Assembly: GCA_009193035.1 (NCBI GenBank)
Contig: SWDT01000127.1
Location: forward strand, 124,001 to 188,000
Length of the DNA: 64,000 nt
Origin: Halicephalobus mephisto
Taxonomy: Eukaryota; Nematoda; Chromadorea; Rhabditida; Panagrolaimidae
Direction of reading: 5' to 3'
Shown here: positions 37,982 to 49,930 of the stretch, piece after piece
How the letters are laid out: each line of letters begins with the position of its first letter
Position numbering within the stretch: position 1 is the stretch's first letter
The notes under the pieces: generated by a model
What the model saw: the letters and a program-made list of their open reading frames with translations, nothing else
What the model was told of the DNA's origin: nothing
Databases searched by the model: none
Position numbers and translations under genes: made by a program

Positions 37982-38989
37982 AAAATCGATTTCCAGGCGA
38001 TGGCTAGGGTCCAAACTACTGTAAATTGTGCAATTTAAAAAGGATAAAAATTACTTCCTGGTCCGTCTTAAGCCTCGAAAATTCCCCCAGGGGAAGTGAG
38101 GTAAAATGTAATATAACATACCGTTCTTGTGACTTTCGATTTTTAAGATCATCAATTGGTCTTTTCAGAGCCAGAAGTCATGAGTTGTTATTGAATTTTA
38201 AATGTTAATAAAAAGGTTAGACATCATCGAAATACTGTACTCCAAATGTCCTGTATTCTATAATCCAAAATCCATAAAAAATTTCAAATAAAACAAAAAA
38301 TTCAAAATTAACTATTTTAAGCCAAATTTTATTTAAAAGATTAAATTTTATTTAAAAAATTAAATTTTTATTTAAAAAATTAAATTTTATTTAAAAAATT
38401 AAATTTTATTATTTTTTATTAATTTGTATTTTTAAAAACTCGATAATGTTATCTGTGGAATTACGTCATTTAAAAAATTATGTAAAATTAATTTTGAAAA
38501 ATTAAGATAAAAATTGTAATTTTTGAATTTCCCGCGTTAATTGTTCGACTCGCGCTTTCGTGAAAAAAAACTTCTTTGGTCTTAGGTTGTTTTTTTTGTC
38601 CAAGAGCCATTGCGCGATCTTCGTGATGCCAGTTTTTCCTTAACAAAGAGGAAACTATATATTTAAAAAAAAGAATTAAATGGTATTTTTCGTTATATTA
38701 AAAAAAATAATTTTTTCTTTTTTAAATGTCATTTATAAATTATTTTTTATTTAAAATAGTTGAATTATGATTTTCTATTGTATTCAAAAATAATTAATTT
38801 CAATGGTTACGTTTGTTTTTGTATTTTCGTGATTCATCATTTACGTCACCGTATCCCCTGCGGTCATGCAACAATTACTCCTCCTCAATTTGTCTTGGTT
38901 TCGAAGTTTTTTTAAATCGGTCTTTTTAGTCCTCGATTGAGATTTCGGGCTAATTCAACTGCTAAAAAAACTGGCCTAAAATCGGAAAA

Positions 38990-39250
38990 ATAACGATTAC
39001 GAAATAAGAAAACAACTGTGGAAAAGTCAGTTTTGAGGATTTTCCAGACACTTTAATTATTCAACTATGTAGGTGATTCATAGATAGTGTCCATTTTAGA
39101 CCAATTCTGAGGATTTTCCAGACACTATCCAACTACTTAACTGCAGTGATGACTCAATGGATAGTGTCCATTTTAGAGCAGTTTTGAGGATTTTCCAAAC
39201 ACTATCCAACTACTTAACTGCAGTATTAACATATAAATAGTGCTTAATTT
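38990..39250. repeat. 76-77-bp tandem repeat (about 3 copies)
   Basis: GAGGATTTTCCAGACACT begins at 39,033, 39,109 and (GAGGATTTTCCAAACACT) 39,186, with shared CAACTACTTAACTGCAGT and GATAGTGTCCATTTTAGA words. Confidence 0.8.
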
Positions 39251-39554
39251 AGAGCGATTTTTGAGAGTACGACAGTTGTTCCCCTTCAAATTGTGTTTGT
39301 TTCAAAATTATTTTAAAATTAATTTTTTTAGTCATCTAATTATCACTTTAAGTTCACCCAATCATGAAAAAGATGAGTCTAAAAAATATATTTACTTTTA
39401 TCAAATTAGAAGTAAAAGCCCTAAGGAGCAACTGTCATACAGCTTCTTTATAGTAACTCAAGTGTGCAGCAATAGTTTGAGAATATTAGGCCTAAAAGTA
39501 ATTATTAACATTAGACTGGCACAACCAGTGATGCACGCCAAATTTCAATAATGA

Positions 39555-39740
39555 GGACTATACAACAATTGGTCCCGCAACGACAATTGGTCCCGCAGCG
39601 ATATTTGGTCCTGCAGCGATATTTGGTCCCGCAGCAATATCTAGTTCATTAGCGATATGTGGTTCCATAGCGATATCTAGTTCATTAGCGATATTTGGTC
39701 CCGCAGCGATATTTGGTCCCGCAACGACATTTGGTCCCTT
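39555..39740. repeat. 18-bp minisatellite ATTTGGTCCCGCAGCGAT
   Basis: About ten 18-bp units, some degenerated to ATCTAGTTCATTAGCGAT. The array ends at CATTTGGTCCCTTTTGACTC, the word that also begins the following two-copy repeat. Confidence 0.85.
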
Positions 39741-40055
39741 TTGACTCGCGCTGATTTTAGAATTACTTTTTTTAAAATTGACTTTTTTCTTACTTAATTG
39801 AGATGTTAAGTTAATTCAACAATCGAAAATTATAAAAACACAAAAAATGAGGTAAATGTTACAAAATAAAGGAACAAAACGCCGTTGTACGACATTTGGT
39901 CCCTTTTGACTCGCGCTGATTTTGGAATTATTTTTAAATTAACTTTTTTTACTAAATTAAGATGTTAAGTTGATTCAACTATTAAAAAACCGATATAAAA
40001 ACGAAAGAAATGACAGAAAGCTCACGAAATAAGAGAAATTAAGTGTTGTACAACC
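39728..40055. repeat. ~165-bp direct duplication next to the minisatellite
   Basis: ACATTTGGTCCCTTTTGACT with CGCGCTGATTTT, GAGATGTTAAGTTAATTCAA (or close variants) and GTTGTAC at the end recur in two consecutive blocks (39,728-39,890 and 39,891-40,055). Confidence 0.75.
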
Positions 40056-40630
40056 GTAACGAGGACCGAGCCAGTTTCGTCTTCTGTGTTCGAGGACTAA
40101 ATGAAGCAACAACCGTTTATTTTTTAAAATTTATTACTTTTTTTATGTAACTCTGCTATCGACGAGATGAAGTGGTTTTAAATTTTAGGACAAAGCAAGA
40201 ACTACTCAGCACGAAAAATGCGACATTCGATGTTAGTAATTCCGAAGTATTCGTCATCAAAAAAGTCCATGATTATTTTGTTATTTTTCGGTTTCCACGT
40301 GGATTTTGCTTCATTTTGTCCTCAAAGAAGAAAAATAAATTTAAATCCCTTTGGGTATATTAATCATATCATGGTAAACACGCGGAAATGGACTTCATTA
40401 AGACTATTCTGACGCTGATTTCTAGGATTTTTTATAACCTTCTGGAAATTAAAGCTTCAAATGTTATTTTAGGATTTTCATTGAATTTTAAAGAGTTCTT
40501 GATGTGATGTGGACTTCCTCTAGCGGCGGAGTAGATGCAACTTTTTAATACTTTTTTAATCAACGATATCCTATATATAAACAACAATATAAAATCTGGT
40601 TCCAAAAATGACAGAAACCATTCTAGCAGA

Positions 40631-40880
40631 GACTTTCGTGGTAGGAGTTCTCATTCGATTTCATCTTAGAAACTTTCGTGGTAGGAGTTCTTATTTGATT
40701 TCACTCTAGAAACTTTCGTGGTAGGAGTTCTCATTCAATTTTATCTTAGAGACTTTCGTGGTAAGAGTTCTCATTCGATTTCATTCTAGAAACTTTCGTG
40801 GTAAGAGTTCTTATTCGATTTCCCCTCAGAGACTTTCGTGGTAAAAGTTTATATTCAATTTCGCCTCAGAGACTTTTTTC
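40631..40880. repeat. Tandem array, exact 40-bp period (six copies)
   Basis: RACTTTCGTGGTARGAGTTC starts at 40,631, 40,671, 40,711, 40,751, 40,791 and 40,831, with a decayed seventh at 40,871. Spacing is exactly 40 bp. Confidence 0.9.
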
Positions 40881-41100
40881 GGCATTTCCATTTTTGAATT
40901 CTCGCTTTGAGACTAACGTAATATGGACCTTCCCTAGTCACGGGGTAGACACCACTTAACACTTTTATTCAAAGATATCTATTATATGTAAAAAGCGCCA
41001 CAAAACTTGATTCCAAAAATGAAAGAAACCACCTTAGCAAAGGATTCAAAATCTGGATCTGATTCCAGTTTCAGAATCTTTAACTAGATTCTAGAAGACT

Positions 41101-41490
41101 GAAATTTTTACTGTATTTTCGAAGATTCTAGAAAACTTCAAAAATCTTACTGTATTTTCGAGAATTCTGAGAGGATTTCGGAATTTTCTACTGTATTTTC
41201 GAAGATTTTAAAAAGTTTCAGAATTTTCTACTGTATTTCCGAAAATTCCAGAACTTTCCAGAATTTTCTACCGTATTCTTTGAAATTCTAAAAGCTTTCA
41301 GAATTTTCTACCGTATTCTTTGAAATTCTAAAAGCTTTCAGAATTTTCTACTGTATTCTTTGAAATTCTAAAAGCTTTCAGAATCTTCTACCGTATTTTC
41401 GAAGACTCTAGAAAGCTTCGGAATTTCCTACTGTATTCTTTTAGATTCCGGAACCCTTCAGAATTTTCTACCGTACTTTCGAAAATCCCT
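41101..41490. repeat. Second tandem array with a 40-bp period (about nine copies)
   Basis: GAATTTTCTACYGTATT begins at 41,181, 41,221, 41,261, 41,301, 41,341, 41,381, 41,421 and 41,461, with a weaker copy before. The unit sequence is unrelated to the 40.6-kb array, but the period is the same. Confidence 0.88.
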
Positions 41491-43562
41491 AACCTTTGAT
41501 AGTACCCCGTTTTTAGAACATTAATTTTCTAACACCTACGTATTTTTTTAATCGCAAAAATCACTTTTTGTTTTTTAATAAATTCAACTAATTACATCAT
41601 TTATGAAATATCCATTGTTGGGGATTTTTTAACACGGAAGGTTCTTAGAAAAATATCAAACAACAACTTCCGGTTACTGTAACGTGTAAACTTTTCAAAA
41701 TCAAAAATTAAAAATTCGGATTTTTTGCGTGACGTCAGAGCGTACTTGGTCGGAAATTTTGTTTTCGGTAAAAAAATCGGGATACTTCTGGGAATTTCGG
41801 AAAACTGCCCCTGGGGACCTCGAACTTTAGACTTGTGTAAAAGTCAAAGGAGTATTTACAATAGTAAATGGGTCTTTGGCATTTAAGTAACCGTATTGCC
41901 TTAGGGCATAATGGATACTATTCTGGACATTTTTGATCGTTTTCTGTGCAGACCAAAGTTCTTTTTTCATTGTCTTTTCAGAATTAAAAGTAGTTTTAAT
42001 TGTACAAACTTCCGTATATTTGAAAAATATAAAAAAAATTAATTTCATTAAAAAACGCAAAATTAAAAAAAAGTATAGTATTTTTAAGAATTTATAAAAT
42101 TTTAAAAAAGTGAATTTAAAAAATAAATTTCTCTAAAAATTACTACTTTGGTCTCAACTGGAAAAAAAATTTAAAAAATTTAAAAATAAATAATTTTGAA
42201 AATTTATACAATTTAAAAAATAAATTTTTCTAAAAATTAACATTTTTGAAAATTTATAAAATTTAAAAAATAAATATTTTTCGAAATTTATAAAATTTAA
42301 AAAATAAATTTTTCTAAAAATTAATACTTTAGTTTCATGTGGAAAAAAAATAAAAATAATTTTTTATTGGAATTTTTAATTTAAAATTGATTTAAAATTA
42401 AGTAGTTCGAAGTTGTGATATGTTCTGATTTTTGCCCTGAGGAAAACTAAACACTGATGAATTTTTAAAAATTGTGAAAAATTTTCATCATGATTCCCAA
42501 AATAAAATAAAATTCAAAAATTGACAAAATTCAGAAATCAAAATATTTGGATAATTTTTGTGTTAATTTTTTGATTATAATTCAATTTTGAAAAATTGGA
42601 TTTTAAAAAATCGATTTTTAAATTTTTGCAAATTTATTTAAAAAAACACGTTTGAGTTCAAAGTTGTGACGAATTTTCGAGTACAATCAAGGTTTAATTT
42701 AACAAACATAAAGTTCCTGGATTTTCTCAAAAATTTAAAATAATAATAAACTTTTCAGATTTTACATTTTTAATTTTTAAAAAATAAATTAACAATATAA
42801 AAAAAGAAAAAATTTAAATTAAAAAAATATTAAAAAAATTAAAAAAAAATTAAATTTTAAATAAAAAAAAAGAAAAAGTTAAAAATAAATAAAAAACTTA
42901 AATTTAAAAAAATTTTTTAAATTTTAAAAGTTTTTAAAAATGAAAAAAAATATTAATTTTCTACAAAATTAGTAAAATTAAAATTTTTAGAATAAATAAA
43001 AACTTAAAAATTAATAAAATTATAAAAACTTAATTATTTAAAATAAGTAAAAAGTGCGAAATTTTATTTTTAAAAAATTATAAACTTTTTAAAAAATTTT
43101 AAATTTTTAAAATTTAAATTTTACAAAAATTTTTAATGATTTTCTTCTGTCTTACTGTATTTCGTCAAAATTAAATTTTCCGTGTCAAAGTTTATTTTTA
43201 AAGTTTAATTTTTACAGTAAATCAAATTTCGAACATTTTTGTCTTTGTTTATTTCGAAATTTAATTTTTTATCATTTTTAATTTTTTTTATTTTGTTCGT
43301 CAAAATTTTTGATTTCTCCAGAGAATTCAGGATTTATGAAATTACAGTAATCATTTGTTCTTTTTGGATTAATCTTTGAAGTTTTTCTGTAGTGGAAATG
43401 GTGTTTTTTCGATCACAGGAGAATTCGAAAGGACAGATGATTTTAATTTAATTTCTCAGGTGACTTTTGGCCTTATGTCTGGTATTTCATATATAAGTCC
43501 ATATGATATCAATGGGAATTAACAAGGACTTAAAGGGCTTCGTGACATACAGTATGATTTCA

Positions 43563-44331
43563 GAACTGTTAAGTGCAATTTGGCTTGATATAAAAATAGA
43601 AAAGTACTGTAGGTCCCGAGGTATTCAGGATAGTCTGGAAGTTGTGTGAGGTTTGTGCAGATTCTGATTCAGAAGTTGTAAAGTTACAGGCCATACTGTA
43701 GGGAATCTTCAGAGAACTGGTACTAGATACCAGCTAGGGTCACACCTAGTCTAGGGTACACAAAGGGGTCACTCAAACAGCTCTGATGCACCGGATACGT
43801 CGTACTTAACCCACCGGTGTATTGAATGTGATGTATCTCATTCATCAGAACAGTTCTAACAAATCAGATACATTGTATCCAATCTACCGATATATACTGA
43901 ATGTATCAATAAGTTGAATGTGATGTATCTCATATATCAGAACAGTTTCAACAAATGAGATACATTGCATACCATGTACCTACTTTGCGAGTACTATCCC
44001 AACTCAAAAAGCCCGAAAAATTACAGTACACACAAAAAGTGTAATTTTTGGTAGAGTAAGAAATAAAAATCGTCACTATTATTTTTAATTTCCGTCACAA
44101 ATGTGAAATATTCAGAAAAATGTGACGATTGCTTCACATTCCGCCATTGTTACAGGACCAAAAGTCACGCTTTTTTCTGTGTACTATCCCAACTCAAAAA
44201 AGTCCAGAAAACTACAGTATTATCGATAATTCCAGAACTATCGATTGTAATTCTCTATCGATATAGTGACGAAAAAGTACTGTATGTTTTTAGGATTTTT
44301 TAAATAAATCAATTTTAGTTAAAATGGAATC
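43563..44331 (+). repeat. Inverted repeat copy A (pair of 61,104-61,908)
   Basis: About 770 bp is near-identical to the reverse complement of 61,104-61,908. The homology starts at GAACTGTTAAG and ends at TTAGTTAAAATGGAAT; flanks differ. Inside are two related palindromic blocks (GATGTATCTCAT...AGATACATTG), a duplicated TACTATCCCAACTCAAAAA, and a 66-codon open frame present in both copies with one amino-acid change. No transposase and no clear terminal inverted repeat were seen. A non-autonomous element or segmental duplication is likely. Confidence 0.85.
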
Positions 44332-45050
44332 CCTAAATCCTCTGCTTCAGAAGTTACAGTATCTATAACAATCTTCAAGCCCTAAAACTACATACCATAC
44401 TGTAATAGAAATGTTTATTAAATTTTTTAAATTGTAAAAAATCGAAATTTTTAATTGTAAAATTTTCGAAATTATAAATTGATAAATAAATAATTTTTGT
44501 GGATGATTTTTAACATTTTTAAAAATCCTAAAATTATTAAAAACAAATTTTGTATTTTAATTTCAGTCGTTTTAGAAAATAAAAAAGACACAAAAACGGA
44601 ATCCTTTGCTCCTCCCCCTGTGGAGCCTTGTCTAAGTGGATTTAGGCTTATATAAATACCTTTTTTCTTATCAACATTTTAAAAATTTCTAGATTTTAAA
44701 AATTTTTATTTTTGAGATTTCAGAATTTCTAGATTTTAAAAATTTTTATTTTGAAAATTTTTTATTTCAATATTTAAAAAATTTTTATTTTTATAATTTT
44801 ATAATTTCTAGATTTTAAAAATTTTTTATTTCTAGATTTTAAAAATTTTTGTTTTGAAAATTTTTTATTTCAATATTTTTAAAATTTTTATTTTTTAAAT
44901 TTCAACGTTTTTAAAATTCTTAATTTGCACGGAATTTTTTATTTTTATTCAGTTTTTTTTAAACTTAATAGAATTTTTAAATTTTAATAAAATCGTTTAT
45001 TTTTGAAATTGTACAAAATGGATTTTAATTTTTTTGTTTTCAGTTTGAGA

Positions 45051-47390
45051 ATGCCCACGAATTGGGTCGTTGGGATCAACCTCGTCGTTGACATCCTGGT
45101 CATAGTTACCGTACCTATTTATGTTCTTTTTCTCCGACATCTTATAATCAACAAGAAAAATGCCGACAGTGTCAAAGGGAATGGATTTGCTTTGATTATG
45201 TTTGCCAATGGATTTTGGGATTTGTTAAATTCTTTGACTTCTTTGATTTTCGTCGAAATTCCAAATTACGGTATTTGGAAAGAATTCTACGAAACCGACG
45301 ATCTTTGGAAAGCCAGAATCACGAAAGCCTTCACCCTCGGAAGCCAGATTTTCCAGATGATCTCCGCTTCGGCCATCGCCGTGAACAGATGGTACGCCAT
45401 AAACAGACCTATCGCTTACAATACTGTGTTTTCGCCCCGAAATATGAGATTACTGTACATAATTTTCTACATTCTGACGATACTGTACATGTGTCCGATT
45501 TTGTTCATCGTCAAAGCCAAGGCGTACTCCTACGACGACGGTACTATGTACTACGGTTTCAATGACGTCATATACGTTCTGGCCTACGGACTGATTTATG
45601 TCGCTTTTTCCTGCGTTACTGTAATTATTTGGGTCGTTGTCTACAGTCAGATCAGTGTCTACATAGCTAACAACGTAATTTTTTCTGTCGAGATTTTATA
45701 AATTTTTTGATAAATTATAGCTTCAGAAAGCCTTCCGGAAGAACCAAGTCAAGAGAACAGTGGCCAAAGTCACCGCTGCCAGTTTCATGTTCACCGTCGG
45801 TAAGGATTACTGTAATATAAAATAAAAACAAACAAGTCTAACTTTGCATAAAAATCCAAATAACAAATTTCCCATTGCCTGAGGGGTTTGGTTTTTCACG
45901 TGCTTAGACCAGCCTAAAAGGACTTAGATTAACTTTAAAAAATCCAAAATAAACCACACAAGTAGGGTATGATTCCAGAAATGCCTAACAAGACCTAAAT
46001 CAACACGCATAATTGTGCAAAAACTGCAGAAAGACCTGGAAGGACCTAGACCAGCCTAGAAAGGTTTAATTTAAAAATATGAGTATATGAGAATTAGAAA
46101 ATAATCTAGATATGTCTATCAAGATCTAAACAAGAAAATCTAGGTGCAAGAAACCATAGAATGGTCAGGAAGGACCTAAACCAGCCTAGAAAGACCTAAA
46201 GTAAAACACATAGGTAGAGTATGTTGTAGAAGAAACTAAATCTGCCCAAAAATATTTAAATTAGAAAAATACATGTGCAAAAAACTATAAAATAATCTGA
46301 AAGGACCTAAACCAGCCTAGAAAGACCTTAATTAAGGATCTATGAGTATAAAAAGGTTGTAGAATGATCTGAATATATTCAAAAATATTTAAATTAGAAA
46401 AATATATGTGTGAATAAAACTATAAAATAATCTGGAAAGACCTAAACCAGCCTAGAAAGACCTTAATTAAGGACCTAGGAGAAAACTGCGGAATGGTCTG
46501 AAGGACCTAGGCTTCTCTACAAGACCTAAATTAAAAATCACAAATGTGAGAAGATTACCGATTGTTTCAAAAAGTTTCTGACTAATTTAAAAAAAATTAA
46601 ATCCACATAGATGTGGAAAAATTACCACATTATTCTGCAAATTATATTCTTTCAAAATTTTCCTAATTTTAATTTAAAAATTATTTTATAAATCCTTGAT
46701 TTTAGGAACCATCTTCACTTTCGCCATAACCATCAGCAACGACGTAGCCTGGAGGTTCTTCGGGGTAGCGAACCTGTATTCCGTGGACGCTTACTATTGT
46801 CTGACCAGAGTAGGACAGGAGTTAGCCAACTTGTCAACACCATGGATCATGATGGCTTTCTTCCCAGAGGTTTGTTTTTATTTTTTAAACTAATTTTTAA
46901 AAAATTCTAAAAAATCAAAAAACAATTTCCAAAAAAAAACTTTTTTTAATTCTAAAAAACTTAAATTTTAAAATAATTTTTAACTTTTAAATATTTTAAA
47001 ATAATTCTAAATTTCTGAATAATTTTCAACTTTTAAATATTTTAAAATAATTCTAAATTTTAAAATAATTTTAAATTTTTGAATAATTTTAAATTTTAAA
47101 ATAAATTTAAATTTTTAAATAATTTTAAATTTTTGAATAATTTTAAATTTTTCCAGATGAGAGAAGGTATTATGAAACAACTCATGTGCTGTGTGAATGG
47201 CAGAAATAAGGTCTTCCAATTAAGCATGAAAACCGGGACCAACTCCGTAGTGAGGTCCAGCACAGGTCCTTCGGTTTCTGTCGTACCTATGAGGAACATT
47301 GCCATTGCCGGACTGGGCAATCAAGGCAGAGACCAGCTAAGAACGAACATGGCTTTCGTGAATTCCACGACGACGACGAAAATAGTGTAA
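45051..47390 (+). CDS. Nematode 7TM chemoreceptor-type GPCR (Srg superfamily, srv/srg-like)
   Basis: Four exons (45051-45674, 45721-45799, 46706-46869, 47157-47390) give 366 residues. Seven hydrophobic segments are visible, e.g. INLVVDILVIVTVPIYVLFL, then RLLYIIFYILTILYMCPILF. After helix 3 the sequence NRWYAINRP (112-120) takes the place of the DRY motif, as in many nematode serpentine receptors. The C-terminal tail is Ser/Thr-rich with a CC pair (LMCCVNGRNK). The ATG lies 8 nt behind a TTTTGTTTTCAG acceptor. Intron 2 (906 nt) contains a tandem repeat. The exact receptor class is uncertain. It is convergent with SBDS. Confidence 0.85.
45890..46530. repeat. 130-143-bp tandem repeat in the GPCR intron
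   Basis: ACCAGCCTAGAAAG recurs near 45,909 (variant), 46,052, 46,182, 46,313 and 46,448, each within GGACCTAAACCAGCCTAGAA. Five copies. Confidence 0.75.
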
Positions 47391-47538
47391 ATTTTGATCC
47401 TTTCGGGTTGGATTCGACCAAAGTTTTCATTCCAAGGATAAACGATTTAATAAATCTCAAAAGAAGCATTTTGCTAAAGTTTAGAGATCACAATTTAATT
47501 AACCGAAGAGCGAAAGGTTCGACTTGGAATTTATAAAA

Positions 47539-48562
47539 TTACGAAATCTCAATTTCCCCTTCGTTGACGACTTTGAGACTCAGGAGTTCCAGAGTCCCTT
47601 CGTTTTTGGTTTCTTTTCGGATTAGTTCTTCAGCGACTCTGTACTTGCCGGGGTCGATGAGTCCGACGATGTCAAATGCACCTTCTTCCCAGTTCTCGAC
47701 CTCGACGCTCTCAAACAAGTTCTTGATGCGGTTGTGAAGGGATTTGGCTTCTTTAGACGGAATGGCAATTCTCAGCCGCATCTTGGCTCTGTCGATCTTG
47801 ATATGTTCGCGAAGTTTAGGAATGGCTTCCAAGGCCTGGAAAAGACATAAAAAATAACATGGTTTACAACTTTAGAACTATTGTAATTTTCTAGAATCTC
47901 CGAAATAAGATCTGCAATTTCAGTCATATATGGAATCTTTGGAATTCAAAAATTAGGACTGTTCCAAATGCCATAAAATTATATACTGTATTGTGTAAGA
48001 TTACTCACATGTTGCTTGACAGATCGGTTGCTCTTCAAGGTGAAATGGCAGTCCTTCAGTGTTTTCTCGATGACGGTGGTCGAGTAAGGCCTCTTGGTGT
48101 CGGGATTGACGCACATCTCCGCGATCATGTTCGCCAATTCCTTGAAGTTAGTTTCACTGTGGACTTGTCTTTCTTTATCGGAAATTTGCAAATCTCCTTT
48201 TTCCAAAATCTAAAACGAAAATTCAATGAAAGTTTAAAAATTAAAATTCACAATTTTGCAAATTTCAGTTTGATCTTCGATCCCAAAAGCACTCAATAAA
48301 TCATCTCTCTTCGCCAATTGTCCTTTAGAAACGTTGGTGAAAACGGTTTCTGTTTGGAGAACTTCATCAATGTTTTTTTCTCTGGAAGACGGAACGAGAT
48401 AAATAAAATCCGATATATGGAAACTCACGTCTTGTTTCTCCAATTGACGACTTTGTTCTTGTAACACGCAATTTCGAACCGTTTACCGTTTTTTTTCATC
48501 CTGACAACCGCGACATTCGTCAGCAATTTCTGATTCGTCGGAGTTTTGATTTGGCCAACCAT
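47539..48562 (-). CDS. SBDS: SBDS ribosome maturation factor
   Basis: Exons 48429-48562, 48252-48381, 48009-48209 and 47539-47835 give 253 residues, the normal size. SBDS works with EFL1 to evict eIF6 from new 60S subunits. The N-terminal FYSH domain shows [20 protein letters not shown]. The middle has the family word [10 protein letters not shown] and [17 protein letters not shown]. The C-terminal ferredoxin-like domain starts [20 protein letters not shown]. All intron phases agree. It is convergent with the GPCR gene (148 bp between stops). Confidence 0.96.
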
Positions 48563-49267
48563 CGTGGATCCTAAAAAATCCAAAAATAAATTTAAAAAAT
48601 CAAAAGTAAATTCAAAAAATCCAAAAAGTTGGAAAAAGTTGCGTAATCATGTGCAATTTGTCAATATTCACAAAACACCAGGCAAATGAGAACATAAAAG
48701 TTGAATTTGACAGGATTATTGGAGATTATCCACTTTTAGGGTAATTGGAAATTTGTTTTTATTTTTGGACAGAAATATCGATTTCTCGGAAGATTCTGAC
48801 CAGCTGACTGGACAGACATGCCATAAAAGAAGAATTGCAATTGTTTCCGGACATTACGCCAAAGTTGATTTTTTTTTAAATTTCAAAAAACTTAATTTTT
48901 TTTTATTTTCTTAATTTTTTACTTTTTTATTGAAATTAATTAATTTTTATTGTGTAATTATTAAAAATTAATAAGTTTTAATAAATAAAAGTTTAATTTT
49001 GGAAATTTTTTCGATGAACAAAATTCTTTGTAAAATTCCAAAATAACTTGTTTTTATTTATTTTCTTAATCAAACACAAACTGCATTGCAGTTTTGCTTT
49101 TACAGTACTTCCTGCGATCGAAATTTTTTTCGATCAGCGAAAACTGTCAATCCCGATTTTGACAGTTTTCAGACATGGATCTATCTTGTATAAAAGCCCC
49201 TAAAATCAGACCGAAATCATTCGACTTTGTCGACAACCGATATTGCATTCCACAGGTTGTCTTCAGA
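48563..49267. other. Divergent spacer SBDS / cysteine-rich gene
   Basis: AT-rich, with two palindromes and a TATA box close to the cysteine-rich gene (listed separately). No gene was seen. Confidence 0.5.
49116..49195 (+). promoter_or_regulatory. Two inverted repeats plus TATA box of the cysteine-rich gene
   Basis: GATCGAAA...TTTCGATC (49,116-49,135) is followed by AAAACTGTCAA...TTGACAGTTTT (49,140-49,169) and TATAAAA (49,189-49,195), about 75 bp before the ATG. The paralogue also has TTGACA/TGTCAA arms and a TATA box. These are probably dimer-binding sites; no factor was identified. Confidence 0.5.
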
Positions 49268-49930
49268 ATGACATTCCGATTCGTTTTCTTCGGAGCTTTG
49301 ATCGTCGGGATCGCTGTTGCAGGACCCATCGGATTCAGGAACGACAGTACTGAAACCCCAACGGCAGAATTGACCAATTCCACTACTGCTATTGCTGTTG
49401 TAGATACTTTAAATGTCGAAATCGACAGTAATTCCGGTGATTTGGCTTTGGGAAATGAGACCCATCTGAGACAAAAAAGGTCTTGCGGATGCTGTTGCTG
49501 CAGGCCATGTTGCTGTTGTTGCAGGCCTTGTTGCTGTTGTTGCAGGCCTTGTTGTTGTTGCTGTAGATGTTGTTGCAGATGTTGTTGTTGTTGTTGCAGA
49601 CCGTAATTCCAGAACCCAAAAATCATTTTAAAAAAATTTTTTTTCAGATGTTGCTGTTGTTGCAGACCATGTTGTGGATGCTGCGGCTGTGGAGGTCGTA
49701 AACGACGTTCAATCCAGCAACTCACTCACAAGTTGATGGACAAACAAGCTGCTCTTATCCGTCAATATGAAGATTCTTCAGAATCCACTACAGTAGCCCC
49801 TGAAGTCCTGTCAAACGCCCAAATCGACGCTTTCGGCAGAAATTACGGTAACATCGCCTTCGCCGACTTGACGACTTACTACAAAGTTCCTGAAAACCTG
49901 CCCCAGTACCAAGCAGACAACTTCTACTGA
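49268..49930 (+). CDS. Secreted cysteine-tract prepropeptide, paralogue 2
   Basis: Two exons (49268-49602, 49648-49930) give 205 residues. It has the same architecture as 21,920-22,612: signal peptide (MTFRFVFFGALIVGIAVAG), Thr/Asn-rich propeptide with N-glycosylation sequons (RNDST, TNSTT, GNETH), furin-like LRQKR, a core with about 39 cysteines in roughly 57 residues built from CCCCCRP units, then GRKRR and a C-terminal propeptide (SIQQLTHKLMDKQAALIRQ, NAQIDAFGRNYGNIAFADL). The intron lies at the same phase-2 position inside the cysteine tract. The start is favoured by the signal peptide; the adjoining GTCTTCAG could also accept a leader. Function is unknown. Confidence 0.78.

Larger units (their letters stand above)
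37982..45050. other. Gene-poor, repeat-rich block
   Basis: Seven kilobases with no supportable protein gene. It holds the separately listed arrays (39.0, 39.6, 39.7, 40.6, 41.1 kb), the inverted repeat at 43.6-44.3 kb and long A/T-only low-complexity stretches (about 42.0-43.1 and 44.4-45.0 kb). Short open frames here have no splice or family support. A TGACGTCA octamer at 41,730-41,737 was noted. Confidence 0.5.

Noticed and set aside
40631..41490. Regular 40-bp repeats as a CRISPR array
   Set aside because: Units are contiguous with no unique spacers, and the DNA is eukaryotic; ordinary minisatellites.
44103..44303. 66-codon frame conserved in the inverted repeat as a real gene
   Set aside because: Conservation is explained by recent duplication of the whole 0.8-kb block; only two copies seen, no splice or domain support. 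Kept only as a note.
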